Shown: piece by piece, positions 54,051 to 63,015 of the stretch
How positions within the stretch are numbered: the first letter of the stretch is position 1
How the letters are laid out: every line of letters starts with the position of its first letter
Source: JBGSMX01 sp963790405
Lineage (GTDB): Bacteria; Actinomycetota; Coriobacteriia; Anaerosomatales; JAGXFU01
Direction of reading: 5' to 3'
NCBI GenBank assembly: GCA_963790405.1
Contig: CAWBOJ010000006.1
Span: 124,001 to 188,000, forward strand
Length of the DNA: 64,000 nt
Translations under genes and position numbers: made by a program
Notes under the pieces: generated by a model
The model's input: only the letters and a program-made list of their open reading frames with translations
Told to the model about the DNA's origin: nothing
The model's database searches: none

Positions 54051-55577
54051 GCGACGGAAGCGAGCTGAACCTGTCGGAACTGACATCCGCGCACATCCGG
54101 GAAGGCATCGCCTCTCGTGACTTCACCGCTCGGGAAGTGACCGATGCGGCGTTCGCCCGGATCGAGGAGGTCGAGGGCGACGTACACGCGTTTCTGCAGC
54201 TCACACCGGAGCTTGCTTACGAGGCGGCATCTCGTGTCGACGCGGCGGTTGTGGCAGCGCGCTCGGACGGTCTCGACCCCCATGACACACTGCCGCTTCT
54301 GGCAGGTGTGCCGACGGGCTTCAAAGACAACATGAACCTCATCGGCACGAATACGACGGCCGGTTCGAAGATTCTCGGCCCGTATGAAAGCGTGTACACC
54401 TGCACGGCGGTGCAGCGCCTGCTCGATGCCGGCGCGATTCCGGTGGGCAAGTGCAACCTCGACGAGTTCGCATTCGGTTCGTCGACCGAGAACTCGGCGT
54501 ATGGTCCGACTCACAACCCGTGGGATCTGGAGCGCGTGCCCGGCGGTTCCAGCGGCGGCAGCGCTGCCTGCGTCAGTGCGGGCGAAGCGGTGATCTCGCT
54601 CGGATCGGATACCGGAGGATCGATCCGGCAGCCCGGCTTCACTCACGGGGACCGTCGCACTCAAGCCCACCTACGGACGCGTCTCGCGCTACGGTTGTGT
54701 CGCGTTCGGCAGTTCGCTCGACCAGATCGGGCCGTTCGGCAAGACGGTCGAGGATTGTGCGCTCGCTTTGCGTGCCATCGCCGGCGAGGACTGCATGGAC
54801 GCCACCAGCTCCACCGTGCCGGTGCCAGACTACGTGTCGGCCGTCGCGCAGGGCGCTATCGGCGGCGCGAAGGGTCTTCGCGTGGGTGTCGTGACCGATC
54901 TGCTTGAGGCGGAAGGATGTGCCGAGGAAGTTCGCGATCACGTTCGCCGCGCGGCCGAGATATTCGCGGACCTTGGAGCCGAGGTGGGCGAGGTCGAGCT
55001 GCCCAGCGCCGAGCATGGGCTGTCTGCGTACTACATCATCGGGCCGGCCGAGGCGAGCAGCAACCTGGCGCGCTTCGACGGCATCCGCTACGGCCATCGT
55101 GTCGATGACGCCACCGACGTGCTCGATCTGTACATGCGGTCGCGTGCCGAAGGTTTCGGTCCGGAGACCATCCGACGTGTGATGCTCGGCACCTACGCGC
55201 TGTCGGCAGGCTACTACGACGCCTACTACGGGCAAGCGCAGAAGGCCCGCACGCTCATCAAGCGTGACTTCCAGGCCGCGTTCGAGAAATTCGACGTGCT
55301 CCTCACTCCGACGTCGCCCACGACTGCGTTCAAGATCGGCGAGAAGTCCGATGACCCACTGTCGATGTATCTTTCGGACATCTACACGATCCCGGTCAAC
55401 CTTGCGGGAATCCCCGCAATCAGCGTTCCTGCTGGTCTCGGCGCGGAAACGGGTTTGCCGGTCGGTCTCCAGATCATGGCGGACTACTTCGCGGAGGAGA
55501 CGATGCTGCGCGCTGCCGCGGCGTACGAGGGCGCGGTAGAGTTCGATTCCGTGCCCCCGCTCGCGCGGCTGCTATAA
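54047..55577 (+). CDS. gatA: Asp/Glu-tRNA amidotransferase subunit A (one frameshift)
   Basis: GatA releases ammonia from glutamine for transamidation of mischarged tRNA. The amidase-signature catalytic triad is visible: Lys in PTGFKDNMN, cis-Ser in VPGGSSGGSAA and nucleophile Ser in SDTGGSIRQP. The frame changes right after this motif at 54632-54634, where an extra c splits RQPASLTGTVALKPTYG. Correction gives about 509 residues ending VPPLARLL. The GTG start overlaps gatC. GatB lies 5.8 kb away rather than next in line. Confidence 0.94.
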
Positions 55578-55578
55578 T
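55573..55578 (+). promoter_or_regulatory. Consensus -10 overlapping the gatA stop
   Basis: A perfect TATAAT overlaps the end of gatA. The next gene starts at 55636. No good -35 is found at 16-18 bp, so it may be an extended or weak promoter for the PAS membrane pair. Confidence 0.35.
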
Positions 55579-55635
55579 CTACGTTAAGCCACGCGGATAG
55601 GGACACCCGTTGGCGCCGGTACGCCTTCGTTCGTA

Positions 55636-55932
55636 GTGGAGTCTCGTGTGCTGCAGACATCCGAGATAGCCCGACTCGTCATCGCTCTCGTGGTGCTGCC
55701 CTTCATCATGGCCATCGGTCGGAAGCTCCGCACATCGGGTGGCGGCGTCTACTATCTGTTGTGCACCCTGGCGGTCTACGTTTCCTACGTCACGACGGTC
55801 GTCGAGGAGTACTGGATCAAAGACTTCGTGAACACGGTGCAGCATTTGTCGTTGGGGCTGGCCGGGATTTTGGCGCTGTTGGCTGCCTTCTACACACGCC
55901 GCGAGCGCATGTCGGAAACGGACGACATGTGA
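55636..55932 (+). CDS. Small membrane protein, partner of the PAS protein
   Basis: The 98-residue protein has three hydrophobic segments (IARLVIALVVLPFIMAIG, GVYYLLCTLAVYVSYVTTVV, LSLGLAGILALLAAFY) and a charged end. It starts with GTG (55636; 55648 is an alternative) and its stop overlaps the next ATG as TGATG, so the two are coupled. It looks like one half of a multi-helix membrane sensor split into two genes. I know no family name. Confidence 0.65.
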   Translation: MESRVLQTSEIARLVIALVVLPFIMAIGRKLRTSGGGVYYLLCTLAVYVSYVTTVVEEYWIKDFVNTVQHLSLGLAGILALLAAFYTRRERMSETDDM

Positions 55933-56615
55933 TGGACATCGTCCGTGTCGCGAATGTAGTGGGGTTCGCCGGATTCCTTGCGGCAGTGGCCATTCTTGCG
56001 CTGGTGCCAGCGCGATCCGACCGGCGCTTCAACGCGAGCGTCAAGATTTTCACGATCGCGGCGTTTCTGGTGTACGTCTACAGCCTGGGAATCCACCTGT
56101 TTGGCGGTGCGCTGGCCAGTCCGTTGTGGGAGGAGGCCGAGAACTTCGTTGAGGTTCTCTTCCCGTTGTTTGTTCTCATGTCGGTCGTCGCGACGCACTC
56201 AGCGCAGCAGTACCTCGATGTCCAGCGCGCTCGCCGTGCACTCGCTGCGTCCTATGACATGATGTTCTCGATCGTCGACTGTGCGCCCGCCGGAATCATG
56301 GTCCTCGACCCGCGTGGTCAGGTAACGTTCGCCAATGAGACTGCCCGCGGCGTGCTCGATCTCACCGAGGACCCAGAGACCGGCGACATGGTCACTCCCG
56401 GATGGACCGTCACTGACGGTGAGGGTAGAGGTCGCCCCGACTTCCGCACCTTGGCGGAGCAGCCGGGGCTTCTCGGCAGGAAGAAACTTGTGGTGAACTG
56501 GCCTTCGGGACGGCGCGTGAACCTCGATGTCTACGCCGAGCCGCTCGGAGACGGACGAGGCCCGAGTGGCGGTCTCGTCGCGACATTCGAGCGTCCGCGT
56601 TCCGAGCCGAGCTAG
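55932..56615 (+). CDS. Membrane protein with cytoplasmic PAS domain and no output domain
   Basis: The 227-residue protein has three TM segments in its first 90 residues (VVGFAGFLAAVAILALVP, IFTIAAFLVYVYSLGIHLF, FVEVLFPLFVLMSVVATHS). A PAS-like domain follows (MMFSIVDCAPAGIMVLDPRGQVTFANETARGVL), with a C-terminal beta part. No kinase, GGDEF or other effector follows, so it may sense and act through a partner. Its stop overlaps the convergent glnA stop. Confidence 0.7.
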   Translation: MDIVRVANVVGFAGFLAAVAILALVPARSDRRFNASVKIFTIAAFLVYVYSLGIHLFGGALASPLWEEAENFVEVLFPLFVLMSVVATHSAQQYLDVQRARRALAASYDMMFSIVDCAPAGIMVLDPRGQVTFANETARGVLDLTEDPETGDMVTPGWTVTDGEGRGRPDFRTLAEQPGLLGRKKLVVNWPSGRRVNLDVYAEPLGDGRGPSGGLVATFERPRSEPS

Positions 56616-57946
56616 AGGATGGCCAGGTAGTTTTCCTGTTCCCATGGCGTGACGCGTGTCCGATAGTCGTGCCACTCCATGCGTTTGTTGCGGATGAACC
56701 AGTTGAAGACCGGCTCGCCCAGCGCCTCGCGCATGAGATCACTCGACTCCATGGTGGCTATGGCGGCGTTGAGGCTCTCGGGAAGTTGCCCGATACCCAG
56801 AGATTCGCGTTGCTCGGGGGACATCTCGTAGACATCGTCTGTGACATCGGCAGGCAGCTCGTAGCCGTTCTCAATCCCGTCCAGGCCTGCAGCCAGCATG
56901 ACCGCGAATGCGAGATAGGGGTTGCACGCAGGGTCGGGCGAGCGGAGCTCGATGCGGGTGGCGGCTTCCTTGCCGGGTTTGTACATAGGCACCCGAACCA
57001 ACGCCGAGCGGTTGCGGTGCGCCCAGCACACGTACACGGGGGCTTCGAACCCTGAGACGAGTCGCTTGTAGGAGTTCACCCACTGGTTGGTGATCGCACT
57101 GATCGCCGGGGCGTGCTTGAGCAGTCCGGCGATGTAGCCCTTGGCTTCTGCCGAGAGGTGGTACGGGTCGCTCGCGTCGTAGAAGGCGTTTCTTTCGCCG
57201 CGGAACAGCGACTGGTGGACGTGCATGCCGCTGCCGGCCTCGCCGTAGAGTGGCTTGGGCATGAACGTGGCATACACGCCATTCATCATCGCCACCTCTT
57301 TGACTACGAGGCGGTAGGTCATGACCGAGTCGGCCATACGAAGGGCTTCCTTGTAGCGCAGGTCGATCTCGTGCTGACTCGGTCCGACCTCGTGGTGGCT
57401 GTACTCGACCTGGATGCCGAACTGCTTGAGTTCGCGGACGGTCTCTTTGCGCAAGTCGACCGCGAGATCGCGTGTCGTCATGTCGAAGTACGTGCCTTGA
57501 TCGAGGACTTCACCCCCGACCTTGTCGTTGGTCAGGTAGTAGTACTCGAGTTCCGGGCCGACGAAGAAGGTGAATCCCATATCGGTCGCTCGTTTGAGCT
57601 GGCGCTTGAGTACGTAGCGAGGATCTCCTTCGTACGGAGTACCGTCGGGGCGCACGATGTCGCAGAACATGGTCGCCACGAGCTGGCCCTTGTCGCGCCA
57701 GGGCAAGATCTGCAGGGTTGTCGGATCCGGCATCGCGATCATGTCGGACTCCTGGATGCGCGCGAAGCCCTGGATCGAGGAGCCATCGAAGCCCATTCCC
57801 TCGGACATGGCTGTGTCTAGCTCATCGATGTCGATCACGAACGTCTTCAGGAAGCCGAGGACATCGGTGAACCACAGGTGAATGAATTCGATGTCCTGGT
57901 CCTTTATGGCCTCGAGTGCATTGTCGCGGAGCTGTTCGGGTGCCAT
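56612..57946 (-). CDS. glnA: Glutamine synthetase, type I
   Basis: GlnA makes glutamine from glutamate and ammonia. The 444-residue protein shows GFDGSSIQGF, GPELEYYYL, the metal-binding HHEVGPSQHE, PLYGEAGSGMHVHQSL, the ATP-site RNRSALVRVP and RIELRSPDPACNPYLA. The length and the lack of the usual adenylylation-loop Tyr (here ELPADVTDD) suggest the GSI-alpha type controlled by feedback or regulators instead. An AGGGGG precedes the ATG. It diverges from the FMN glutamate synthase. Confidence 0.96.
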   Translation of the reverse strand: MAPEQLRDNALEAIKDQDIEFIHLWFTDVLGFLKTFVIDIDELDTAMSEGMGFDGSSIQGFARIQESDMIAMPDPTTLQILPWRDKGQLVATMFCDIVRPDGTPYEGDPRYVLKRQLKRATDMGFTFFVGPELEYYYLTNDKVGGEVLDQGTYFDMTTRDLAVDLRKETVRELKQFGIQVEYSHHEVGPSQHEIDLRYKEALRMADSVMTYRLVVKEVAMMNGVYATFMPKPLYGEAGSGMHVHQSLFRGERNAFYDASDPYHLSAEAKGYIAGLLKHAPAISAITNQWVNSYKRLVSGFEAPVYVCWAHRNRSALVRVPMYKPGKEAATRIELRSPDPACNPYLAFAVMLAAGLDGIENGYELPADVTDDVYEMSPEQRESLGIGQLPESLNAAIATMESSDLMREALGEPVFNWFIRNKRMEWHDYRTRVTPWEQENYLAIL

Positions 57947-58032
57947 GAATCCCCCTTCAGGGCGCCCCCGTTGCCGAGGGAGGCCGGTGATGAGTGCCTA
58001 CTTCTTGCGAGAGCCGTCCCAATTATTGCGAA

Positions 58033-58065
58033 CATGTTTCAAACGTATGTCCGAAACGTTACGAT
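58033..58065. promoter_or_regulatory. Possible nitrogen-control operator between glnA and gltB-like gene
   Basis: The 200-bp divergent gap contains GTTTC (58036-58040) facing GAAAC (58053-58057), and AACGT (58042) facing ACGTT (58056), in an AT-richer patch. GAAAC and GTTAC units are typical parts of actinobacterial GlnR boxes, but the spacing is not canonical. Confidence 0.25.
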
Positions 58066-58147
58066 AGCGCACGACCGCATCCTGTGCGATGGGTAGTGTG
58101 CGGCCAAGAGGGAATCACCCATCGGGGAAGTGGGAGGGGTCGAGCAT

Positions 58148-59738
58148 ATGAACCTGCAACGACCGAACGGCAACGATGCCACACAGACATCAAACCGTTC
58201 GAAAGACGTCGTTCCCGGCTCAGGTCTGTGCACGCGTTGCACCGACGGTTGCCGCGGGAACTGCGAAGTATTCAAGTCATCGTTCCGTGGGCGAGAGGTC
58301 ATCTATCCGGGGCCGTTCAGTGAGGTGACTGCCGGCGGGGACAAAGACTACCCGATCGACTACTCGCACCTGAATATCATGGGCTACGCGCTCGGTGCGA
58401 AGGGACTGCCTGAAGGTGTGGAGGGCAACCCCGACAACACGCTGTTCCCGATGGTGTCGACCGAGACCGAGTTCGGATATGAGAACAAGGTCAAGATGAA
58501 GGTGCCGATCTTCACCGGCGCTCTGGGCTCGACCGAGATCGCGCGCAAGAATTGGGAGCACTTTGCGGTAGGCGCCGCAATCTCTGGAGTGTCATTGGTC
58601 TGCGGCGAGAACGTCTGCGGCATCGATCCAGGGCTCGAGCGCGACTCGAATGGCAAGGTCACACGCTCGCCCGACATGGAGCGTCGCGTCGAGGCATATC
58701 GCCGCTACCACCAGGGCTACGGTGACATCCTCGTGCAGATGAACGTCGAAGACACGCGACTCGGAGTGGCCGAGTACTGCATCGAGAAGCTCGGCGTCGA
58801 GACCATGGAGCTCAAGTGGGGTCAGGGCGCCAAGTGCATCGGCGGCGAGATCAAGGTCGACTCGCTCGAGCGCGCGCTGGAGTTGCAGAGCCGTGGGTAC
58901 CTGGTGACGCCGGATCCGAGCGATCCCGCGATTCAGGCGGCGTTTCGCGATACAGCCATCAAGCAGTTCGAACGGCACTCCCGGCTCGGATTCGTAGACG
59001 AGGAGTCGTTCTACAACGAGGTCCAGCGGCTGCGCGATCTGGGCGCCAAGCGCGTCACGCTCAAGACAGGCGCGTATCCGATGCGCGAGCTGGCGATGGC
59101 CATCAAGTGGGCATCGAATGCGAAGATCGACCTGCTCACCATCGACGGCGCTCCGGGCGGCACCGGCATGAGCCCCTGGCGCATGATGGAGGAGTGGGGC
59201 GTTCCCACGTTCTACCTGCAGAGCATGACCAACGAGCTGGTCGGGCGTCTTCGTGCCAAGGGCGCCTACGTACCCGATATCGCGATTGCCGGAGGTTTCT
59301 CGGCAGAAGATCACGTCTTCAAGGTGCTTGGCGATGGGCGCTCCACACACGAAGGCCGTGTGTATGGGTCGCGCGCTGATGATCCCTGGGTTCGTCGGCA
59401 AGAACATCGGCAAGTGGATCGATGAGAAAGACCTGCCCAAGACCGTTGGACAGTACGGCACGACGATCGAGGAGATCTTCGTCAGTTACGAGACGCTCAA
59501 GGCCGAGTATGGCGATGCAGTGAAGGACTTCCCGATGGGTGCCATCGGCATCTACACGTACTCGGACAAGATCAAGGTGGGCTTGCAGCAGTTGATGAGC
59601 GGTTCGCGGAACATGCGGCTCGACACTATCAGCCGCGACGATGTGATGGCCCTGACGCCTGAGGCTGCCGAAGTCTCCGGCATTCCATACGTCATGGACG
59701 CCTATCGCGAAGAGGCGATGCGCATCATCGACGCGTAG
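58148..59738 (+). CDS. FMN-binding glutamate synthase family protein (one frameshift)
   Basis: The protein of about 529 residues is the FMN barrel of glutamate synthase without a glutaminase domain. An N-terminal cysteine cluster CTRCTDGCRGNC may bind a 4Fe-4S centre. Then come VPIFTGALGSTEIAR, VETMELKWGQGAKCIGG, LLTIDGAPGGTGMSPW and KAVCMGRALMIPGFVG. The frame shifts at 59330 (extra g). GGGAGGGG lies before ATG 58148. With divergent glnA it forms a GS/GOGAT pair; the ammonia source and electron donor are not shown. Confidence 0.88.
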
Positions 59739-59761
59739 ATGCTCGCAGGACGCAAATGACT

Positions 59762-59791
59762 ACGAGGGCGGTCCCGCTGGACCGCCCTCGT
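59762..59791. terminator. Bidirectional terminator between gltB-like gene and rocD
   Basis: ACGAGGGCGGTCC pairs perfectly with GGACCGCCCTCGT (13 bp, 4-nt loop) between two convergent genes. There is only a short T/A flank on each side. Confidence 0.7.
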
Positions 59792-59828
59792 TGCGTGTGC
59801 GCAAGCAGACGCCGTCAGAGACCGACCG

Positions 59829-61058
59829 TCAGAGGCCGGCCGTGAGAACCGCGATGATCTCATCGATCGCCCAGTCGAGGTCCTTCTCGGCAATCATGAG
59901 CGGGGGAGCGAGCCTAAGCGTCGTGGAGTGCGTGTCCTTGACGATGATGCCGCGCTCGAGGAGTCGCTCGCAGTACTTGCGAGCGGTGCCGGCCGCAGGG
60001 TCGATCTCGATTCCCGCCCACAACCCGATGCCGCGGATCTCGCGGACGATCGGGGGGGCCTCGTCGCGCAAGCGCTTCAGCATGTGCGAGCCGAGTTCTC
60101 GGGAACGCTCCTGGTACGTGCCCTCATCCACGAGCTTGAGCACCGCGAGTCCCACGGCACAGGCCAGGGGATTGCCGCCGAACGTGGAGCCGTGTACACC
60201 GGGCCCCATGACGCCGAGAACCTCGCGAGAGGCCACTACGGCGGACAGAGGGAGGATTCCACCACCAAGCGCCTTGCCGAGGATGTACATGTCGGGCTTG
60301 ACGCTTTCGTGATCGCAGGCGAACGTCGCGCCGGTGCGACCGAAACCGGTCTGTATCTCGTCGGCGAGCATCAGAATGTTGTGACGGCTACAGACTTCGC
60401 GAACCGCCGTGAGGTAGCCGGGCTCGGGAACGATGACCCCGCCTTCGCCCTGAATGGGCTCGAACAGGAATCCGACCGTCTCGGGGGTGATGGCGGCTTC
60501 CAGAGCGTCGATGTCGCCGTACGGGACGGTGTCGATGCCCGGCGTGAACGGACCGAAACCGCTGCGCGCGAGCTCGTCGGTCGAGAAACTCACGATGGTC
60601 GTGGTGCGTCCGTGGAAATTGCCGTCGCACGTGATGATGTGAGCCTGGTCGGCGGGCACGCCTTTGACCTCATAGCCCCACTTGCGCGCCGTCTTGATAG
60701 CGGTTTCGACTGCTTCGGCACCGGTGTTCATCGGCAGAACCAGGTCCATGTCGCACAGCTCGGCAAGACGGGCGGCGAACTCGCCGAATAGGTCGTTGTG
60801 CACCGCGCGACTCGTGAGTGTCACGTGTTCGAGTTGGTCGCGAACTGCGGCAACGAGCGTCGGGTGACGGTGTCCGAAGTTCAGCGCGGAGTACGCAGAC
60901 AGGAAGTCCAGGTACCGCTTACCGTCTACGTCGGTGACCCAGGCACCCTCGGCGTGTGAGACCACGACAGGCAGCGGATGGTAGTTCGGCGCGCTATGGA
61001 GTGCTTCGGCGGCGATGTAATCGGCCGCTGTTTGCGATGTGGCAGGCGTGTCGGGCAT
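59829..61058 (-). CDS. rocD: Ornithine--oxo-acid aminotransferase
   Basis: This 409-residue class III PLP aminotransferase should move the delta-amino group of ornithine to 2-oxoglutarate. It shows YLDFLSAYSALNFGHRHP (typical RocD), NTGAEAVETAIKTARKW, GNFHGRTTTIVSFS, EPIQGEGGVIVP, LADEIQTGFGRTG and PLP lysine in YILGKALGGG. It produces glutamate next to the GS/GOGAT genes. The frame is intact, and the terminator downstream is shared with the convergent gene. Related acetylornithine aminotransferases are less likely from the SAYSALNFGHRHP motif. Confidence 0.92.
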   Translation of the reverse strand: MPDTPATSQTAADYIAAEALHSAPNYHPLPVVVSHAEGAWVTDVDGKRYLDFLSAYSALNFGHRHPTLVAAVRDQLEHVTLTSRAVHNDLFGEFAARLAELCDMDLVLPMNTGAEAVETAIKTARKWGYEVKGVPADQAHIITCDGNFHGRTTTIVSFSTDELARSGFGPFTPGIDTVPYGDIDALEAAITPETVGFLFEPIQGEGGVIVPEPGYLTAVREVCSRHNILMLADEIQTGFGRTGATFACDHESVKPDMYILGKALGGGILPLSAVVASREVLGVMGPGVHGSTFGGNPLACAVGLAVLKLVDEGTYQERSRELGSHMLKRLRDEAPPIVREIRGIGLWAGIEIDPAAGTARKYCERLLERGIIVKDTHSTTLRLAPPLMIAEKDLDWAIDEIIAVLTAGL

Positions 61059-61098
61059 CAGGGAGGCTCCTTGGGATGTGCATACATTGCAAGGGCTA

Positions 61099-61108
61099 CT
61101 GTATACAG
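61099..61108. promoter_or_regulatory. Palindrome upstream of rocD
   Basis: CTGTATACAG is a perfect 10-bp palindrome 41 nt before the rocD ATG. TGTATACA cores occur in operators of GntR-type and similar dimeric regulators. The regulator is unknown. Confidence 0.3.
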
Positions 61109-61244
61109 AAGGTCAGGCGTGGGTCTAGGGCACTCGGTTTCGATTGCGGATTGCCTGCCGCTTGCGCGGGGTGTGAGCAATGACCGAACGCGTCCGTTCG
61201 TCGGCAATTCCGCAGCTACTGTCCACGAGGACACATGGCTCGGG

Positions 61245-61250
61245 TAGAAT
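61245..61250 (+). promoter_or_regulatory. Candidate -10 of gatB
   Basis: TAGAAT in the context GGGTAGAATCG lies about 97 nt before the gatB ATG and has no clear -35. The 288-bp gap between rocD and gatB otherwise shows no gene. Confidence 0.3.
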
Positions 61251-61346
61251 CGACAAGGTGACCATTTCGTGGCGACGGGAGTATGTGACTCAGGCTCGTC
61301 GGCCAGGAGTGCACACCGACTACTCCGAGGGGAGCATCAGCGTCAT

Positions 61347-62906
61347 ATGGCCAAGGATCGCCTGACCGAAGTCATGGAACAGTGGGAGGCCGTCATCGGC
61401 CTCGAGATACACACGGAGCTGACGTCGACGAACACGAAGATGTTCTGCGGCTGCCCCGTGGAGTTTGGTGGAGAGCCGAACACGCGGGTGTGCCCGGTCT
61501 GTCTCGGCCTACCGGGGGCTTTGCCCGTGCCCAACGGCAGAGCCGTCGAACTCACCGTCTTCGCTGGTCTGGCAATCGAGAGCGAGATCAACCGATGGAG
61601 TCAGTTCCATCGCAAGAACTACTTCTATCCCGACATGCCGAAGGATTATCAGATATCCCAGTACGACATGCCGTTCTGCGTTAACGGTCACCTTGATGTC
61701 GAGGTCGAAGGCGATGGGGTCGCACAGCGTACCGATCGTGCGAGTGCATCCAACGTGACACGTGCCGAGGACGACTCGGCCTACACGGCGCTGATCGGAG
61801 TGACGCGGATACATCTGGAAGAGGACACCGGCAAGATGATTCACCTCGGCGGAAGTGAGGGACGACTCGCGGGGGCGACTCACTCGCTCATAGACTTCAA
61901 CCGCGCCGGGACGCCCTTGATCGAACTCGTGAGCGAACCTGACATGCGGACTCCTGAGGAGGCGCGGCAATTCGCGCAGACTCTGCGGCTGACGTGGCTG
62001 GCGCTGGGAATCTCTGATTGCAGTATGGAAGAGGGCTCGATGCGCGTGGACGCCAATGTGAGCGTACGCAAACGCGGAGAGACCGAACTCGGCACCAAGG
62101 CCGAGATAAAGAACATGAACTCGTTCAAGGCGCTCCATGATGGTGTGGCCTACGAGATCGTTCGACAGGTCGAGTTGCTTGAGGGAGGCGGGCACGTCGT
62201 TCAAGAGACCCGACATTGGGATGCGACTGCTCGGCGCACGAGTGCACTGCGCAGCAAAGAGGAAGCGCATGACTACCGCTACTTCCCCGAGCCCGACATG
62301 GTTCCGTTCGAGTTCTCAGAAGAGTGGATCGAAGGGATTCGCGCACGGTTGCCAGAGCTGCCGACTGCCAAACGTGATCGCTACATGGCCGAGTTCGGGC
62401 TTTCTGCCTACGATGCCAAGATCCTCGCAAGTGACCTCGAGATGGCGTCGTATTTCGAGGCCGCCACGACGATTTCGGGGGTCGAGCGTGCCAAAGCGGT
62501 TGCGAACCTCATTCTCAACGATCTCGCGGCGCACCTGAACGCCGAAGGCGTTCCACTCACCGAGTGCAAGATCGTTCCAGCGATGATCGCCGAGCTGGTG
62601 GGCCTCATCGAAGAAGGAACGATTTCGAGCAAGCAAGCCAAGGAGGTGTTCGCCGAGATGGGCAGCACCGGGGATGCCCCGGGTGCAATCGTTGAGATAA
62701 AGGGCATGAAGCAGGTGAGTGATTCGGTTGCGATCGAGGAGGTCATCGCGCGAGTGCTTGCCGCGCACCCCGACGAGGTTGCCAGTTACAGAGATGGCAA
62801 GCAGGGACTGATTGGCTTTTTCGTCGGGCAGGTCATGAAGGAGATGCGAGGCCAGGCGAATCCCAAGATGGTGAATGACGTGTTGGCGAGAATGCTGGCC
62901 GAGTAG
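61347..62906 (+). CDS. gatB: Asp-tRNA(Asn)/Glu-tRNA(Gln) amidotransferase subunit B
   Basis: GatB binds the mischarged tRNA and activates it with ATP. The 519-residue protein has EAVIGLEIHTELTSTNTKMFCGC, CPVCLGLPGALPVPN, NYFYPDMPKDYQISQYD, TRIHLEEDTGK, IDFNRAGTPLIELVSEPD and the YqeY-like tail domain. I chose ATG 61347 (GAGGGGAG about 12 nt upstream); ATG 61374 would also keep the domain. It is separated from gatCA by the PAS pair, glnA, gltB-like gene and rocD, which is unusual. Confidence 0.95.
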   Translation: MAKDRLTEVMEQWEAVIGLEIHTELTSTNTKMFCGCPVEFGGEPNTRVCPVCLGLPGALPVPNGRAVELTVFAGLAIESEINRWSQFHRKNYFYPDMPKDYQISQYDMPFCVNGHLDVEVEGDGVAQRTDRASASNVTRAEDDSAYTALIGVTRIHLEEDTGKMIHLGGSEGRLAGATHSLIDFNRAGTPLIELVSEPDMRTPEEARQFAQTLRLTWLALGISDCSMEEGSMRVDANVSVRKRGETELGTKAEIKNMNSFKALHDGVAYEIVRQVELLEGGGHVVQETRHWDATARRTSALRSKEEAHDYRYFPEPDMVPFEFSEEWIEGIRARLPELPTAKRDRYMAEFGLSAYDAKILASDLEMASYFEAATTISGVERAKAVANLILNDLAAHLNAEGVPLTECKIVPAMIAELVGLIEEGTISSKQAKEVFAEMGSTGDAPGAIVEIKGMKQVSDSVAIEEVIARVLAAHPDEVASYRDGKQGLIGFFVGQVMKEMRGQANPKMVNDVLARMLAE

Positions 62907-63015
62907 CCACTGTGTAGCGGCTGCGACCGGGAAACGTGGAGAGGCAGTATCGGAGCGCTGACGTAGGCAATGGAGCGGCTTCAAGCCGAGGCGTACAGCG
63001 CGATTGGGGACGCAG

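Noticed and set aside
5780..59331. Programmed ribosomal frameshifting as the cause of the many frame changes
   Set aside because: The sites share no slippery heptamer or downstream structure, occur in unrelated housekeeping genes and are nearly all +1-base insertions. Sequence error is simpler.
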